Assembly (NCBI RefSeq): GCF_017896165.1
Contig: NZ_JAFCNB010000003.1
Span: 186,001 to 250,000 of the forward strand
DNA length: 64,000 nucleotides
Origin: Microbispora oryzae
GTDB taxonomy: Bacteria; Actinomycetota; Actinomycetes; Streptosporangiales; Streptosporangiaceae
Direction of reading: 5' to 3'
The position numbers and the translations under genes are program-made. The notes beneath the pieces are model-generated. The model made no database searches. It saw only the letters and a list, made by a program, of their open reading frames with translations, and was not told the DNA's origin. Shown here piece after piece: positions 16,477 through 25,586 of the stretch (the first letter of the stretch is position 1; each line of letters opens with the position of its first letter).

Positions 16477-17885
16477 GGCTCGTCGTCGTGGGAAACGGGA
16501 TGGCCGGCGCCCGCCTCGTGAGCGAGGTCCGCGCACGTGACAAGGACGTGCGGATCACGGTCTTCGGGGCGGAGACCTGGCAGCCGTACAACCGGGTGCT
16601 GCTGTCGAACGTGCTGGCCGGCACGTCGACACCGGAGCAGGTCCGGCTGCTCGAACCCCGCTGGTACGCCGATCACAACGTGACGGCCCGGCTCGGCGTC
16701 GAGGTCGTCGCGATCGACCGGGACAGCGGCGCCGTCATCGCGGCCGACGGGACGCGGGAGCCGTACGACGTGCTGGTGCTCGCCACGGGCAGCGAGCCGG
16801 TGGTGCCGCCGATCCCCGGCGTGGAGCGGGCCACGGCCTTCCGCACGCTGGACGACTGCGACCGGATCAGGGCGGCCGCGGAGTCGGCCGCCGCGTCCGA
16901 GGCGCGGGCGGTCGTCGTCGGCGGCGGCCTGCTGGGCATCGAGGCGGCCCGCGGCCTCGCCGGCAGGGGCGTTCCGGTGACCCTGCTCCACCTGGCCGGG
17001 CACCTGATGGAGCGGCAGCTCGACGAGGAGGCCGGGCTCATCCTCAGGGAGACGCTGCGCGACCTCGGCGTGGACATCCGTACGGGCGTCACCGTGAGCG
17101 CCGTCCGGGAGCGGGAGGTGGAGCTGTCCACCGGAGAGGCGCTCCCCGCCGACCTCGTCGTGATGGCGTGCGGCGTACGGCCGGTGGTCGGGCTGGCGCG
17201 GGACGCGGGCCTGGAGGTGGGCCGCGGCGTCGTGGTGGACGACGAGCTGCGAACCGACGATCCCGCGATCTTCGCCATCGGCGAGTGCGCGGAGCACGCC
17301 GGGCAGGTCTACGGCCTGGTGGCGCCGGCCTGGGAACAGGCCGCGATCGTGGCGGACCTGGTGACCGGGACCGACAAACACGCCAGGTATCGCGGGTCGC
17401 GCCTGGTCACCCGCCTCAAGGCCAGGAGCGTCGAGCTGGCCGCGATGGGGGAGACGCACCTGACCGAGGACGAGGCGGAGATCGTCCGCTTCTCCCACCG
17501 GCACAAGGGCACCTACCGCAAGCTCGTGATCCGCGGCGACCGGCTGGTCGGCGCGATCCTGCTGGGCGAGACGGCGGCCGTGGGCACGCTGACCCAGCTC
17601 TTCGACCGGGGAGGGCCGCTTCCCTACGACCGCGCGGGGCTGCTCTTTCCCGGCGCGGGCGGCGCGGCCGTGGCGGACAGCCCGATGCGGATGCCTGACG
17701 CCGCACGGGTCTGCCAGTGCAACAACGTGACGAAAGGCCAGATCAGGGCGTGCTGGGAGTCCGGCGCGCGGGATGTGGAGGCCGTGGCCGCCGCCACGAG
17801 GGCCACGACCGGTTGCGGCGGCTGCCGCGACGCGGTCGAGGGCATCGTCGGCTGGCTGTGTGAGCAGGAAGGCGTGAGCGCATGA
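16473..17885 (+). CDS. FAD-dependent oxidoreductase with BFD [2Fe-2S] domain, nitrate reductase partner
   Basis: The 470-residue protein resembles the N-terminal half of nitrite reductase NirB. A GNGMAGARL dinucleotide site (about residues 7-15) starts the FAD domain, and VVVGGGLLGIEAA (about 148-160) starts the NAD(P)H domain. A C-terminal BFD-like domain has Cys414, Cys416, Cys448 and Cys451. It lacks the siroheme half. By comparison with NasB/NasC systems it should pass electrons from NAD(P)H to the nitrate reductase encoded just before it. It overlaps both neighbours by four bases, so the operon is tightly coupled. Confidence 0.9.
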   Translation: MRLVVVGNGMAGARLVSEVRARDKDVRITVFGAETWQPYNRVLLSNVLAGTSTPEQVRLLEPRWYADHNVTARLGVEVVAIDRDSGAVIAADGTREPYDVLVLATGSEPVVPPIPGVERATAFRTLDDCDRIRAAAESAAASEARAVVVGGGLLGIEAARGLAGRGVPVTLLHLAGHLMERQLDEEAGLILRETLRDLGVDIRTGVTVSAVREREVELSTGEALPADLVVMACGVRPVVGLARDAGLEVGRGVVVDDELRTDDPAIFAIGECAEHAGQVYGLVAPAWEQAAIVADLVTGTDKHARYRGSRLVTRLKARSVELAAMGETHLTEDEAEIVRFSHRHKGTYRKLVIRGDRLVGAILLGETAAVGTLTQLFDRGGPLPYDRAGLLFPGAGGAAVADSPMRMPDAARVCQCNNVTKGQIRACWESGARDVEAVAAATRATTGCGGCRDAVEGIVGWLCEQEGVSA

Positions 17886-20386
17886 ACGAGAACCGGAACG
17901 CGGCCAAGGGTGAGGAGCGCGCCGGGGCGCGCCGCCTCGTCGTCGTCGGGTACGGCCCCACGGCGCACCGCCTGGTCGAGACGCTCCTGGACCGGGGCTT
18001 CACGGGAGCCGTGACCGTCTTCGGGGAGGAGCCCCGCCCGGCGTACGACCGGGTGGCGCTCACCTCCTACCTCGACGGGAAGACCCTCGAAGACCTCACC
18101 TACCCGGTGCCGGATGGGGTGAGTCTCCGGGTGGGCGAACGGGTGACCGCGATCGACCGTGACAACCGCGAGGTCGTGACCGACGCCGGCGCGCGGGAGC
18201 CGTACGACCTGCTGGTCCTGGCCACGGGCTCCGCGCCGTTCGTGCCGCCGGTGCCGGGCCGTGAGCTGCCGGGTTGTTTCGTCTACCGCACCATCGACGA
18301 CCTGGACGCCATCAGGGACGCCGCGGACGGCGCCGTGTCGGGTGTGGTGATCGGCGGCGGGCTGCTCGGCCTGGAGGCGGCCGACGCGCTGCGCGGGCTC
18401 GGGCTCCGGACCCACGTGGTGGAGATGAGCCCCTGGCTGATGCCGCGGCAGGTCGACGAGGGCGGCGGCTCGGTGCTGCGCGGGCAGATCGAGGCGCTCG
18501 GGCTGGGCGTCCACACCGGCGCCGGAGTCAGGTCCATCGAGGCCGGCCCGGACGGCCGGGTCTCCGCCCTGGTCAAGCCGGACGGCGAGGCCATCGAGGC
18601 GCAGGTCGTGGTCTTCTCCGCGGGCATCAGGCCCCGCGACGAGCTGGCCCGGGCGAGCGGTCTTGAGGTGGGCGAGCGCGGCGGCATCGTGGTCGACGAG
18701 GGGATGCGCACCGGCGACGAGCACATCTACGCCGTCGGGGAGTGCGCCCTCGCGGGCGGCATGGTGTACGGCCTCGTCGGCCCGTGCTTCACCCAGGCCG
18801 AGGTGGCGGCCGACCGCATCCTCGGCGGCACGGCGTCCTTCGAGGGCGCGGACATGTCGACCAAGCTCAAGCTGCTCGGCGTCGAGGTGGCCCAGTTCGG
18901 GGCGATGTCCGGTGCGCTGGACGTCACGTACATGGACCCCGTCGGCGGCGTCTACAAGCGGCTGTTCATCAGCGACGACGCCCAGACGCTGCTCGGCGGC
19001 GTCTGCGTCGGCGACGCGGCGCCGTACAACACCCTCCGTCCGTTCGTGGGCCGGCCGCTGCCCGGGGCACCGAGCGACCTGCTGTTCGCGGGCGCGGGCG
19101 GCGGCACGTCGGCCGACCTGCCGGACGACGCCCAGGTCTGCTCCTGCAACAACGTCACCAAGGGCCAGATCACCGCGGCGATCGTGGAGAACGGCCTGAC
19201 CGACGTGCCGGGCATCAAGAAGTGCACCCGTGCCGGCACCACCTGCGGCAGCTGCCTGCCGATGCTCAAGCAGATCCTGGTGAAGTCGGGCGTGGACGTC
19301 GGCAAGGCGCTGTGCGAGCACTTCCCGCACAGCAGGGCCGAGCTGTTCGACATCATCAGCGTCCGCGGCATCACGACGTTCTCCCAGCTCATCGCCGAGC
19401 ACGGGACCGGGCGCGGCTGTGACATCTGCAAGCCGGCGGTCGCCTCGATCCTCGCCTCACTCGGCAACGGCCACATCCTCGACGGCGAGCAGGCGGCGCT
19501 GCAGGACACCAACGACCACTTCCTGGCCAACATCCAGAAGAACGGCACCTACTCGGTGGTGCCCCGCGTCCCCGGCGGCGAGATCACCCCGGACAAGCTC
19601 ATCGTCATCGGTGAGGTCGCCCGCGACTTCGGGCTCTACACCAAGATCACCGGCGCGCAGCGGATCGACCTGCTCGGCGCCCGCGTCGAGCAGCTCCCCG
19701 CCATCTGGCGGAGACTGGTCGACGCCGGGTTCGAGTCCGGGCACGCTTACGGCAAGGCGTTGCGGACGGTGAAGTCCTGTGTGGGGTCGACCTGGTGCCG
19801 CTACGGCGTGCAGGACTCGGTTGGCCTCGCCATCGCCCTGGAGCTGCGATACCGGGGCCTGCGTTCCCCGCACAAGCTGAAGTCGGCCGTCTCCGGCTGC
19901 GCCCGCGAGTGCGCCGAGGCGCGGTCGAAGGACTTCGGGATCATCGCCACCGAGCAGGGATGGAACCTCTACGTGGCCGGCAACGGCGGCTTCAAGCCCC
20001 GCCACGCCGACCTCCTGGCGGCCGACCTGAGCACGGAGGAGCTGGTCAGGACCATCGACAGGTTCCTGATGTTCTACATCCGCACCGCCGACCGCCTCCA
20101 GCGGACCGCGGCGTGGCTGGAGGGACTGGAGGGCGGTCTCGACTACCTCCGCTCCGTGATCATGGATGACTCGCTCGGCATCTGCGCCGACCTCGACGCG
20201 CAGATGGCCCGGCACACGGCCACGTACGTCGACGAGTGGCGGGCCGCGATCGAGGACCCCGACAAGCTCCGGCGGTTCGTGAGCTTCGTCAACGCCCCCG
20301 ACGTCCCCGACCCTTCCATCACCTTCGAAACCGAACGCGACCAGATCAAGCCCGTGTTGATACCTCTGGAGGTGGCACGCAGATGA
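17882..20386 (+). CDS. nirB: NAD(P)H nitrite reductase, large subunit
   Basis: The 834-residue enzyme reduces nitrite to ammonium with six electrons. In order it has an FAD/NAD(P)H domain (about 15-400), a BFD [2Fe-2S] domain with CSCNNVTKGQI at about 420, a ferredoxin-like half domain (about 550-620) and a siroheme/4Fe-4S domain. In the last domain Cys633, Cys639, Cys673 and Cys677 give the C-x5-C...C-x3-C signature. The length fits NirB (about 830-860). ATGA overlaps join it to the genes on both sides. Siroheme supply is probably aided by the chelatase at the end of the operon. Confidence 0.95.
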   Translation: MNENRNAAKGEERAGARRLVVVGYGPTAHRLVETLLDRGFTGAVTVFGEEPRPAYDRVALTSYLDGKTLEDLTYPVPDGVSLRVGERVTAIDRDNREVVTDAGAREPYDLLVLATGSAPFVPPVPGRELPGCFVYRTIDDLDAIRDAADGAVSGVVIGGGLLGLEAADALRGLGLRTHVVEMSPWLMPRQVDEGGGSVLRGQIEALGLGVHTGAGVRSIEAGPDGRVSALVKPDGEAIEAQVVVFSAGIRPRDELARASGLEVGERGGIVVDEGMRTGDEHIYAVGECALAGGMVYGLVGPCFTQAEVAADRILGGTASFEGADMSTKLKLLGVEVAQFGAMSGALDVTYMDPVGGVYKRLFISDDAQTLLGGVCVGDAAPYNTLRPFVGRPLPGAPSDLLFAGAGGGTSADLPDDAQVCSCNNVTKGQITAAIVENGLTDVPGIKKCTRAGTTCGSCLPMLKQILVKSGVDVGKALCEHFPHSRAELFDIISVRGITTFSQLIAEHGTGRGCDICKPAVASILASLGNGHILDGEQAALQDTNDHFLANIQKNGTYSVVPRVPGGEITPDKLIVIGEVARDFGLYTKITGAQRIDLLGARVEQLPAIWRRLVDAGFESGHAYGKALRTVKSCVGSTWCRYGVQDSVGLAIALELRYRGLRSPHKLKSAVSGCARECAEARSKDFGIIATEQGWNLYVAGNGGFKPRHADLLAADLSTEELVRTIDRFLMFYIRTADRLQRTAAWLEGLEGGLDYLRSVIMDDSLGICADLDAQMARHTATYVDEWRAAIEDPDKLRRFVSFVNAPDVPDPSITFETERDQIKPVLIPLEVARR

Positions 20387-20745
20387 CCGTCCTCGACCAG
20401 ACCCCGCCCTCGGCGCGGCGGCGTGAGTGGACGCCCGCCTGCTCGTACGGCGACATGCTCCCGGAACGCGGCGTCGCGGTGCTCGTCGACGGCCGGCAGG
20501 TGGCGGTGTTCCGCACCTTCGACGGCGTCCTGTACGCCCTGGACAACCTGGACCCCTACAGCGGGGCCTACGTCCTGTCCCGAGGCATCGTCGGCACCAG
20601 GAACGGCGAGCCGACCGTCGCCTCGCCCATGCACAAGCAGGTCTTCTCCCTGGTCACCGGGGTCTGCGTGGACGACCCCGACACCGTGGTGCCGACCTAC
20701 CCCGTCCGCGTGTCGGACGGGATCGTCGAGGTGAGCGCGGCATGA
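20383..20745 (+). CDS. nirD: Nitrite reductase small subunit
   Basis: The 120-residue Rieske-fold protein is the partner of NirB. The Rieske Cys and His ligands are absent, as is normal for NirD: the first loop region (YALDNLDPYSGAYVLSRGIV) and the second (SPMHKQVFSLVTG) keep the fold without the Cys pairs. It starts at the ATG overlapping the nirB stop (ATGA); longer readings upstream would run through nirB. It overlaps nnaR by four bases. Confidence 0.93.
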   Translation: MTVLDQTPPSARRREWTPACSYGDMLPERGVAVLVDGRQVAVFRTFDGVLYALDNLDPYSGAYVLSRGIVGTRNGEPTVASPMHKQVFSLVTGVCVDDPDTVVPTYPVRVSDGIVEVSAA

Positions 20746-21905
20746 CCGTGCTCGCAGACGAGGCAGTGGTGAGCCCGGAGACCGCGCCGGACGCGCTCGC
20801 CGGGTTCACCATCGGGGTCACCGCGACCCGCCGCAGCGAGGAGCTGTCGGCGCTCCTGGAACGGCGCGGCGCCCGCGTGGTGCGGGCGCCGGCCATCCGA
20901 ATCGTCCCTCTCGCCGAGGACACCGGTCTGCTGGCCGCCACCCGGGCATGCCTGGCCGCCCCGGTCGACGACGTGGTCATCACCACCGGCGTGGGCTTCC
21001 GCGGCTGGATGGCCGCGGCCGAGGGATGGGGTCTGTCCGGCGACCTCAACGCCCACCTCACCGCCGCCCGCCTGCTGGCCCGCGGCCCCAAGGCCAGGGG
21101 CGCCGTCCGCGCGGCCGGGCTCGCCGACTACTGGACGCCCGCCACGGAGTCGTGCGAGGAGGTGAAGGAGTATCTGCTCGCCCAGGACCTGCGGGGCCGC
21201 CGCATCGCCGTCCAGCTTCACGGCGAGCCGCTGGACGGGTTCGTCGCCGCGCTCCGAGGGGCGGGCGCGGAGGTGATAGAGGTGCCGGTCTACCGCTGGC
21301 TCCCCTACCGGGACACCTCGCCGTTGCGGCGCCTGGTGAGCCAGGCCGTCTCGGGCTCGGTGGACGCCGTGGCGTTCACCAGCGCGCCCGCCGTCCTCGC
21401 CACGCTCCAGGCCGCACGCGGGGACGGACTGGAGGACGCGCTGCTCGCGGCGTTCAACACCCGGGTCGTCGCCGCGTGCGTCGGCCCGGTCACCGCCGGT
21501 CCGCTGACACGGCAGGGCGTGCGGGTGGTCCAGCCGGACCGGGCGAGGCTCGGCGCGCTCGCCCGGGCGCTCGCCCGCCACCTGCCCGCGGGCAGCGTCA
21601 CCAGGCTGGTCGCGGGCGGGCACGACCTGGAGATCCGCGGACACGCCGTCGCCGTCGACGGGGACCTCAAGCCGCTCCCGCCCGCGCCGATGGCTGTGCT
21701 CAAGCGCCTGGCCGAGCGGCCCGGGCACGTCGTTCCCCGCTCCGATCTGCGGATCGTGCTGCCCGGCTCGCCGTCCCGCGACTCGGCCGAGCACGCCGTC
21801 GAGATGGCCATCACGCGGCTGCGGCGCGCCCTCGGGCCGACCGGCATCGTCGAGACCGTGGTCAAACGCGGATACCGGCTGGCCTGCGGCCGGGACGAGC
21901 GATGA
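20742..21905 (+). CDS. nnaR: HemD-like domain fused to winged-helix regulator, NnaR type
   Basis: The 387-residue protein joins a uroporphyrinogen-III-synthase-like domain (about residues 15-265) to an OmpR-type winged helix (about 290-385, ending IVETVVKRGYRLACG). This architecture matches NnaR, the regulator of nitrate and nitrite assimilation in Mycobacterium and Streptomyces, which works with GlnR. It is therefore probably a DNA-binding regulator of this operon and narK. True HemD activity cannot be excluded, since siroheme for NirB needs uroporphyrinogen III, but a housekeeping hemD is expected elsewhere. Its ATG overlaps the nirD stop and its stop overlaps the next ATG. Confidence 0.88.
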   Translation: MTVLADEAVVSPETAPDALAGFTIGVTATRRSEELSALLERRGARVVRAPAIRIVPLAEDTGLLAATRACLAAPVDDVVITTGVGFRGWMAAAEGWGLSGDLNAHLTAARLLARGPKARGAVRAAGLADYWTPATESCEEVKEYLLAQDLRGRRIAVQLHGEPLDGFVAALRGAGAEVIEVPVYRWLPYRDTSPLRRLVSQAVSGSVDAVAFTSAPAVLATLQAARGDGLEDALLAAFNTRVVAACVGPVTAGPLTRQGVRVVQPDRARLGALARALARHLPAGSVTRLVAGGHDLEIRGHAVAVDGDLKPLPPAPMAVLKRLAERPGHVVPRSDLRIVLPGSPSRDSAEHAVEMAITRLRRALGPTGIVETVVKRGYRLACGRDER

Positions 21906-22657
21906 CGTACCCCGGCCGCCGGAGCACGGGCAGGGGCACGGAGCCGACCCTTGTCATGGCCGCGCACGGCGCGCGCAGCGGGCACTGGGAGTCCGTCATG
22001 GAGTCCCTGGCCGGGCTCGTGCGCCGGGCCAGGCCGGGCCGCCGGGCCGAGCTCGGCTACCTGGAGATCAGCTCGCCGCTGCTCGCCGGCGTGCTGGAGT
22101 CGGTACCCGGGCCCGTCGTGGTGGTGCCGCTGCTGCTGGCCGGTGGCTATCACGTGCACATCGACCTGCCCGCCGTGGTCGCCCGTACCCGGCCCGACGC
22201 CGTCGTGACCGGGCAGCTCGGGCCCCACCCGCTGCTCACCGGCGTGCTGGCGCGGCGGCTCGCCGCCGCCGGGCTGCGGCCCTGGGACCGGGTCATCCTC
22301 GGCGCGGCGGGCTCCTCCGACCCCGCCGCCCTGGAGGACGTCCGGGCCGCCGCCCGCCTGCTGTCCGTACGGCTCTCCCGCCCCGTCACGGCCGCGTTCG
22401 CCTCTTCGGGCAGCCCGGCCGTCGGGGAGGCCCTGGAGCACGCCCGACGGGCCCCGGGGTCGCGCGTGGCGATCGCCTCCTACCTGCTCGCCCCCGGGTT
22501 CTTCCACGACCGCCTGACGTCCAGCGGCGCCGACGTGGTCAGCGCGCCCCTCGGCGTTGACGCCGGCATCGCGGAGCTGATCTGGACCCGCTTCGACGAG
22601 GCCGCCGCGGCCCACCGGTTCCGCCGCGCCCGCCCGGTCACGTCGCACTCCATGTGA
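21902..22657 (+). CDS. Sirohydrochlorin chelatase (CbiX/SirB family)
   Basis: The 251-residue protein is a double-repeat CbiX-like chelatase. It would insert iron (SirB) or cobalt (CbiX) into sirohydrochlorin. The first half has the active-site His in VMAAHGARSGH (about residues 18-28) and a second one in LLLAGGYHVHIDLP (about 78-91). The second half has SYLLAPGFFHDRL. Position at the end of the nitrite reductase operon favours iron insertion to make siroheme for NirB; that assignment is inference. It overlaps nnaR by four bases. The next gene converges after 61 bases. Confidence 0.9.
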   Translation: MTYPGRRSTGRGTEPTLVMAAHGARSGHWESVMESLAGLVRRARPGRRAELGYLEISSPLLAGVLESVPGPVVVVPLLLAGGYHVHIDLPAVVARTRPDAVVTGQLGPHPLLTGVLARRLAAAGLRPWDRVILGAAGSSDPAALEDVRAAARLLSVRLSRPVTAAFASSGSPAVGEALEHARRAPGSRVAIASYLLAPGFFHDRLTSSGADVVSAPLGVDAGIAELIWTRFDEAAAAHRFRRARPVTSHSM

Positions 22658-22718
22658 TCGTTTCGAGTGGGCGTTTATGTGAACGGCGGACCGCCCGGGG
22701 CGGGGCAGGGCGGCCGGG

Positions 22719-23291
22719 TCACACCGCGGCCGTCAGGGTGTCCGCCCACTCGCCCGTCGTGATCACGTCGCCGCGGCGGCCCAGCACCTTGGTGACCAGG
22801 GTGTCGTGCAGGCCGGGGTCGCGGTCGGCGCAGGCGTCGGACAGCACGGTGACGCGGTAGTCCAGGTCGGCCGCCTGCAGGGCGGTGGACAAGACGATGC
22901 CGCCGGTGGCGATGCCCGCCATGACCAGGTGGCCGATGTCCTGCGCGTCGAGGATCTGCCGGAGGTTGTTGCCCGCGAACGCGCTGACCCGGTTCTTGTG
23001 CACCACGATCTCGCCGCCGCGAGGGGCGACGTCCGGGTGGATGGCGGCGCCCGGATCCGCGGAGGTGAAGACATGGGCCGGCAGGGATCCGAAGACCTTG
23101 TTGCGGGGGTGGGCGTCGACGTGGCCGGGACGGAGTCGCAGTATGACGTGGATGACGGGGATCCCGGCCGCCCGGGCCGTTTCCAGTGCCCGGACGGCGG
23201 CCGGCAGATAGCCGTCGGGAACCTGGGCGAGGGTGCTGAGCTGAAGGTCCATGGAGAGCAGTGCGGTGCGGGACACGGTCCGGCCTTTCAC
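22719..23291 (-). CDS. Isochorismatase-like protein lacking the catalytic cysteine
   Basis: The 190-residue protein has the isochorismatase/nicotinamidase fold. Asp15 (SMDLQ) and Lys99 (VVHKNR) of the usual Asp-Lys-Cys triad are kept. The segment GIATGGIVLST (126-136) has Ile132 where cysteine hydrolases have Cys. It therefore cannot act by a cysteine nucleophile and may resemble true isochorismatases or a known Cys-less subfamily. It is the third gene of a MarR-MFS-hydrolase operon and overlaps the MFS stop by four bases (GTGA). The substrate is unknown; detoxification or export of a small aromatic compound is a guess. Confidence 0.85.
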   Translation of the reverse strand: MKGRTVSRTALLSMDLQLSTLAQVPDGYLPAAVRALETARAAGIPVIHVILRLRPGHVDAHPRNKVFGSLPAHVFTSADPGAAIHPDVAPRGGEIVVHKNRVSAFAGNNLRQILDAQDIGHLVMAGIATGGIVLSTALQAADLDYRVTVLSDACADRDPGLHDTLVTKVLGRRGDVITTGEWADTLTAAV

Positions 23292-24784
23292 GACGACGGT
23301 GACTTGGTTCGGGATGGGGTGTGCGGCGCCCCCGCCTTTCCGGGCGGGCCGGTTTTTCCGGGCGGGCCGGTCGGGAGGCGTCGCAGGCTACGGTCGAAGA
23401 GGGTGATGAGCAGATAGAGGACTCCGGCGCCGAGCATGATCCAGGCGAGGTGGTGCATGCCCTCCGTCGAGGCGCGCTGCCCGAAGGAGGCGGCGGAGGC
23501 CGATGAGGCGATCATGGAGCCCAGGTAGGCGAAGGTCCGCAGCAGACCGGCGGAGGAGCCGATGCGCTGGGGGTCGGCCTGGAAGTACACCGAGTTCTGC
23601 AGCGCAAGGCCGTTGGCGCCCTGCGGCACGCCGAAGAGCACGGCGAGGAGGAGTAGCGTCCACAGCGGGCTGGACGCGGTGACGGCCGGCATGAGGGCGC
23701 AGGCGGCGATCTGCCCGGCGGCGCCGAGCAGCAGTTTGCCGACGACGCCGCCGCGCCGTCCGAGGGTGACGGAGACGGCGATCCCCACGAGGAACATCGG
23801 GATCTGCACCAGTCCGGCGTGGAAGGGCGAGAGCCCGTAGCCCTCCTCCGTCCACTGGGTGAACCCGTAGAGGAAGGCGTAGCCGACGACGTAGGCCACC
23901 AGTGCCCGTCCGTAGGTGGCCAGCAGCGGCGCGTTGCCGCCGAGCACCCGGAGGTCGATGAACGGCGTCCTCGCGCGCAGCTCCCGGACGGTGAAGCCGG
24001 CTCCGGCGGCGACGGTGATCACCGGCAGGTACCACGTGCCGGCGCGCGGGTTCATGAGGAACAGCAGCAGCGAGAACAGCATGGCCGCGAACAGGCCCAT
24101 GCCCGGCAGATCGAGCTGTGCGGCCGTCCCGCCCCGGGCCGCCGCGCCGGTGCCCGGCTGCCCGGGCTGCCCGGGCTGCCTGGGGTGCTTGGGCAGCCGC
24201 AGCGCGCCGAGGGTGACCGCGACCGCCGACAGGGGGATGTTGAGCGCGAAGACGGCACGCCATCCGCCCAGTCCGATCAGCAGGCCGCCCAGCAGGGGGC
24301 CGGCCACGGCGACGGTCTGGTTGGCGACCGCCAGTGCGGTCAGCACGCCCGCGGGACTGTTCCGGCCGGTTCGGTCGGCCTCGCCGCGCAGCAGGGCCAT
24401 GGCGGCGGGGTAGCCGGCACACGTTCCGAAGCCGAGCAGGACCCGTGCCGCGATCACGACTCCGAGGCCGGGGGCCAGCGCGCCGACGACTCCGGCGACA
24501 CCGACGAGGCCGGTGCTGAGGAGGAAGAGGCGGCGGGGGCCGAAGATGTCGATCAGACGGCCGGCGATCGGCTGTCCGAGGGCGGTGGCCAGGTAGAGGG
24601 CCGAGACCAGCCAGGCGGTCTGCGACGGCGGCGCCCCGAACGCGGCGCCGATGGGGACGAGCGCGACGGCGACGATGGTGGAGTTGATCGGGTTCAGGAC
24701 CGAGCCCAGGATCATCGGCGGGACGAGCCTGCGGTCGAAACCCGCGTCCCCGGCGCCGCCCGCGTCGGCCGGCCGATCAGTCAT
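23288..24784 (-). CDS. Major facilitator drug exporter (DHA2-like)
   Basis: The 498-residue protein has about 14 hydrophobic segments and motifs of proton-driven multidrug efflux pumps: QPIAGRLIDIFGPRRLFL (about residues 70-87, motif A) and LLGFGTCAGYPAAMALLRGE (about 115-134, motif B region). A loop at about 195-215 is Pro/Gly/Gln-rich (PGQPGQPG). The C-terminus carries collagen-like Gly-Pro-Pro-Gly-Lys units encoded by the DNA repeat at 23337-23370. It overlaps the MarR gene by eight bases and the hydrolase gene by four. It is a MarR-controlled exporter of an unknown compound. Confidence 0.9.
   Translation of the reverse strand: MTDRPADAGGAGDAGFDRRLVPPMILGSVLNPINSTIVAVALVPIGAAFGAPPSQTAWLVSALYLATALGQPIAGRLIDIFGPRRLFLLSTGLVGVAGVVGALAPGLGVVIAARVLLGFGTCAGYPAAMALLRGEADRTGRNSPAGVLTALAVANQTVAVAGPLLGGLLIGLGGWRAVFALNIPLSAVAVTLGALRLPKHPRQPGQPGQPGTGAAARGGTAAQLDLPGMGLFAAMLFSLLLFLMNPRAGTWYLPVITVAAGAGFTVRELRARTPFIDLRVLGGNAPLLATYGRALVAYVVGYAFLYGFTQWTEEGYGLSPFHAGLVQIPMFLVGIAVSVTLGRRGGVVGKLLLGAAGQIAACALMPAVTASSPLWTLLLLAVLFGVPQGANGLALQNSVYFQADPQRIGSSAGLLRTFAYLGSMIASSASAASFGQRASTEGMHHLAWIMLGAGVLYLLITLFDRSLRRLPTGPPGKTGPPGKAGAPHTPSRTKSPSS
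23337..23370 (-). repeat. Tandem 18-base repeat in the exporter C-terminus
   Basis: The 16-base unit TTTCCGGGCGGGCCGG (plus strand) occurs twice, at 23337-23352 and 23355-23370, with an 18-base period. It encodes two Gly-Pro-Pro-Gly-Lys units on the minus strand. The unit is prone to slippage, so tail length may vary between strains. Confidence 0.75.
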
Positions 24785-25223
24785 GGACGAGTCGCTCCAG
24801 CAGGGCCATGGCCGCGATCACGGTCTGCCGTTCTTCTTCTGTGCACTTCTTCTGCAGTTCGGCGGCGAGCCATTCGCCGCGGGCCTGCCTGCCCTCCTCG
24901 GCCCGCCGGCGGCCCTCCGGGGTGAGCGCGATCAACACGCGCCGGCCGTCGCCCGGGTCGCGGCGCCGGTCGACAAGTCCGAGGCCGGCCAGAGCGGCCA
25001 CCGTGGTCGCCATCGACTGGTGCCGCATCCCCTCGGCGGCGGCGAGGTCGCTGGTCGTGAGCCCCTCCTCGCCCATGAGGCGGGCCAGCACCGTCGCCTG
25101 GGTGAGGCTGATGTCCCCGGTGCCCGTGGCGGCGCGGATGCGGCGCCGCAATCGGCCGACGACGGCCCGGATCTCCTGCGAGGCCCGGACGGCAGAAGGC
25201 GACGGCCCCTGGTCTTCGCTCAT
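24777..25223 (-). CDS. MarR family transcriptional regulator
   Basis: The protein of about 148 residues is a winged-helix repressor. LTTSDLAAAEGMRHQSMATTVAALAGLGLVDR (around residues 55-85) is the recognition region and DPGDGRRVLIALTPEGRR is the wing with the usual D-x-R-R pattern. I chose ATG 25223; a GTG at 25232 adds three residues and neither has an ideal ribosome site. It is the first gene of an operon with an exporter and a hydrolase, overlapping the exporter by eight bases. The palindrome at 25264-25275 is the probable operator. Confidence 0.9.
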   Translation of the reverse strand: MSEDQGPSPSAVRASQEIRAVVGRLRRRIRAATGTGDISLTQATVLARLMGEEGLTTSDLAAAEGMRHQSMATTVAALAGLGLVDRRRDPGDGRRVLIALTPEGRRRAEEGRQARGEWLAAELQKKCTEEERQTVIAAMALLERLVHD

Positions 25224-25263
25224 GGGCCTCACCGTAGAGCCATCGGCTCATATTGTCCAGTTT

Positions 25264-25275
25264 ACCTGCGCAGGT
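25264..25275. promoter_or_regulatory. Palindrome ACCTGCGCAGGT, likely MarR operator
   Basis: This perfect 12-base palindrome with matching A/T flanks lies eight bases upstream of the CAATAT box of the MarR operon. MarR proteins commonly repress their own operon from such sites. Confidence 0.5.
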
Positions 25276-25586
25276 TAGCTGTATAAGCCTCCCGGCGTCG
25301 GCCCAGGCCCTCTCCGGTGAGGGGCGGTGCGCGGGGCGGCGGCGTCTCGCCGGCGGGATCTTCGGACGCTCCGGACGTGGGCCGCGCGACTCGTCGCTCG
25401 CGCCGGCTTCCCGTCCGTCCGGCCCGGCGGGTCCGGCACGGCTCGTCGCGAGGGAAACGCCGGGTCTGCGGGTGACCGACCGCGAACGGACTAATCCGCG
25501 CTTTCCGCGGCGCGCCACCGGAGGGGGAATTCGCGTCAACGGGGGCGGGCGCGGGGCACTTTACTCCAGTTGTGACAACAGTCAAT

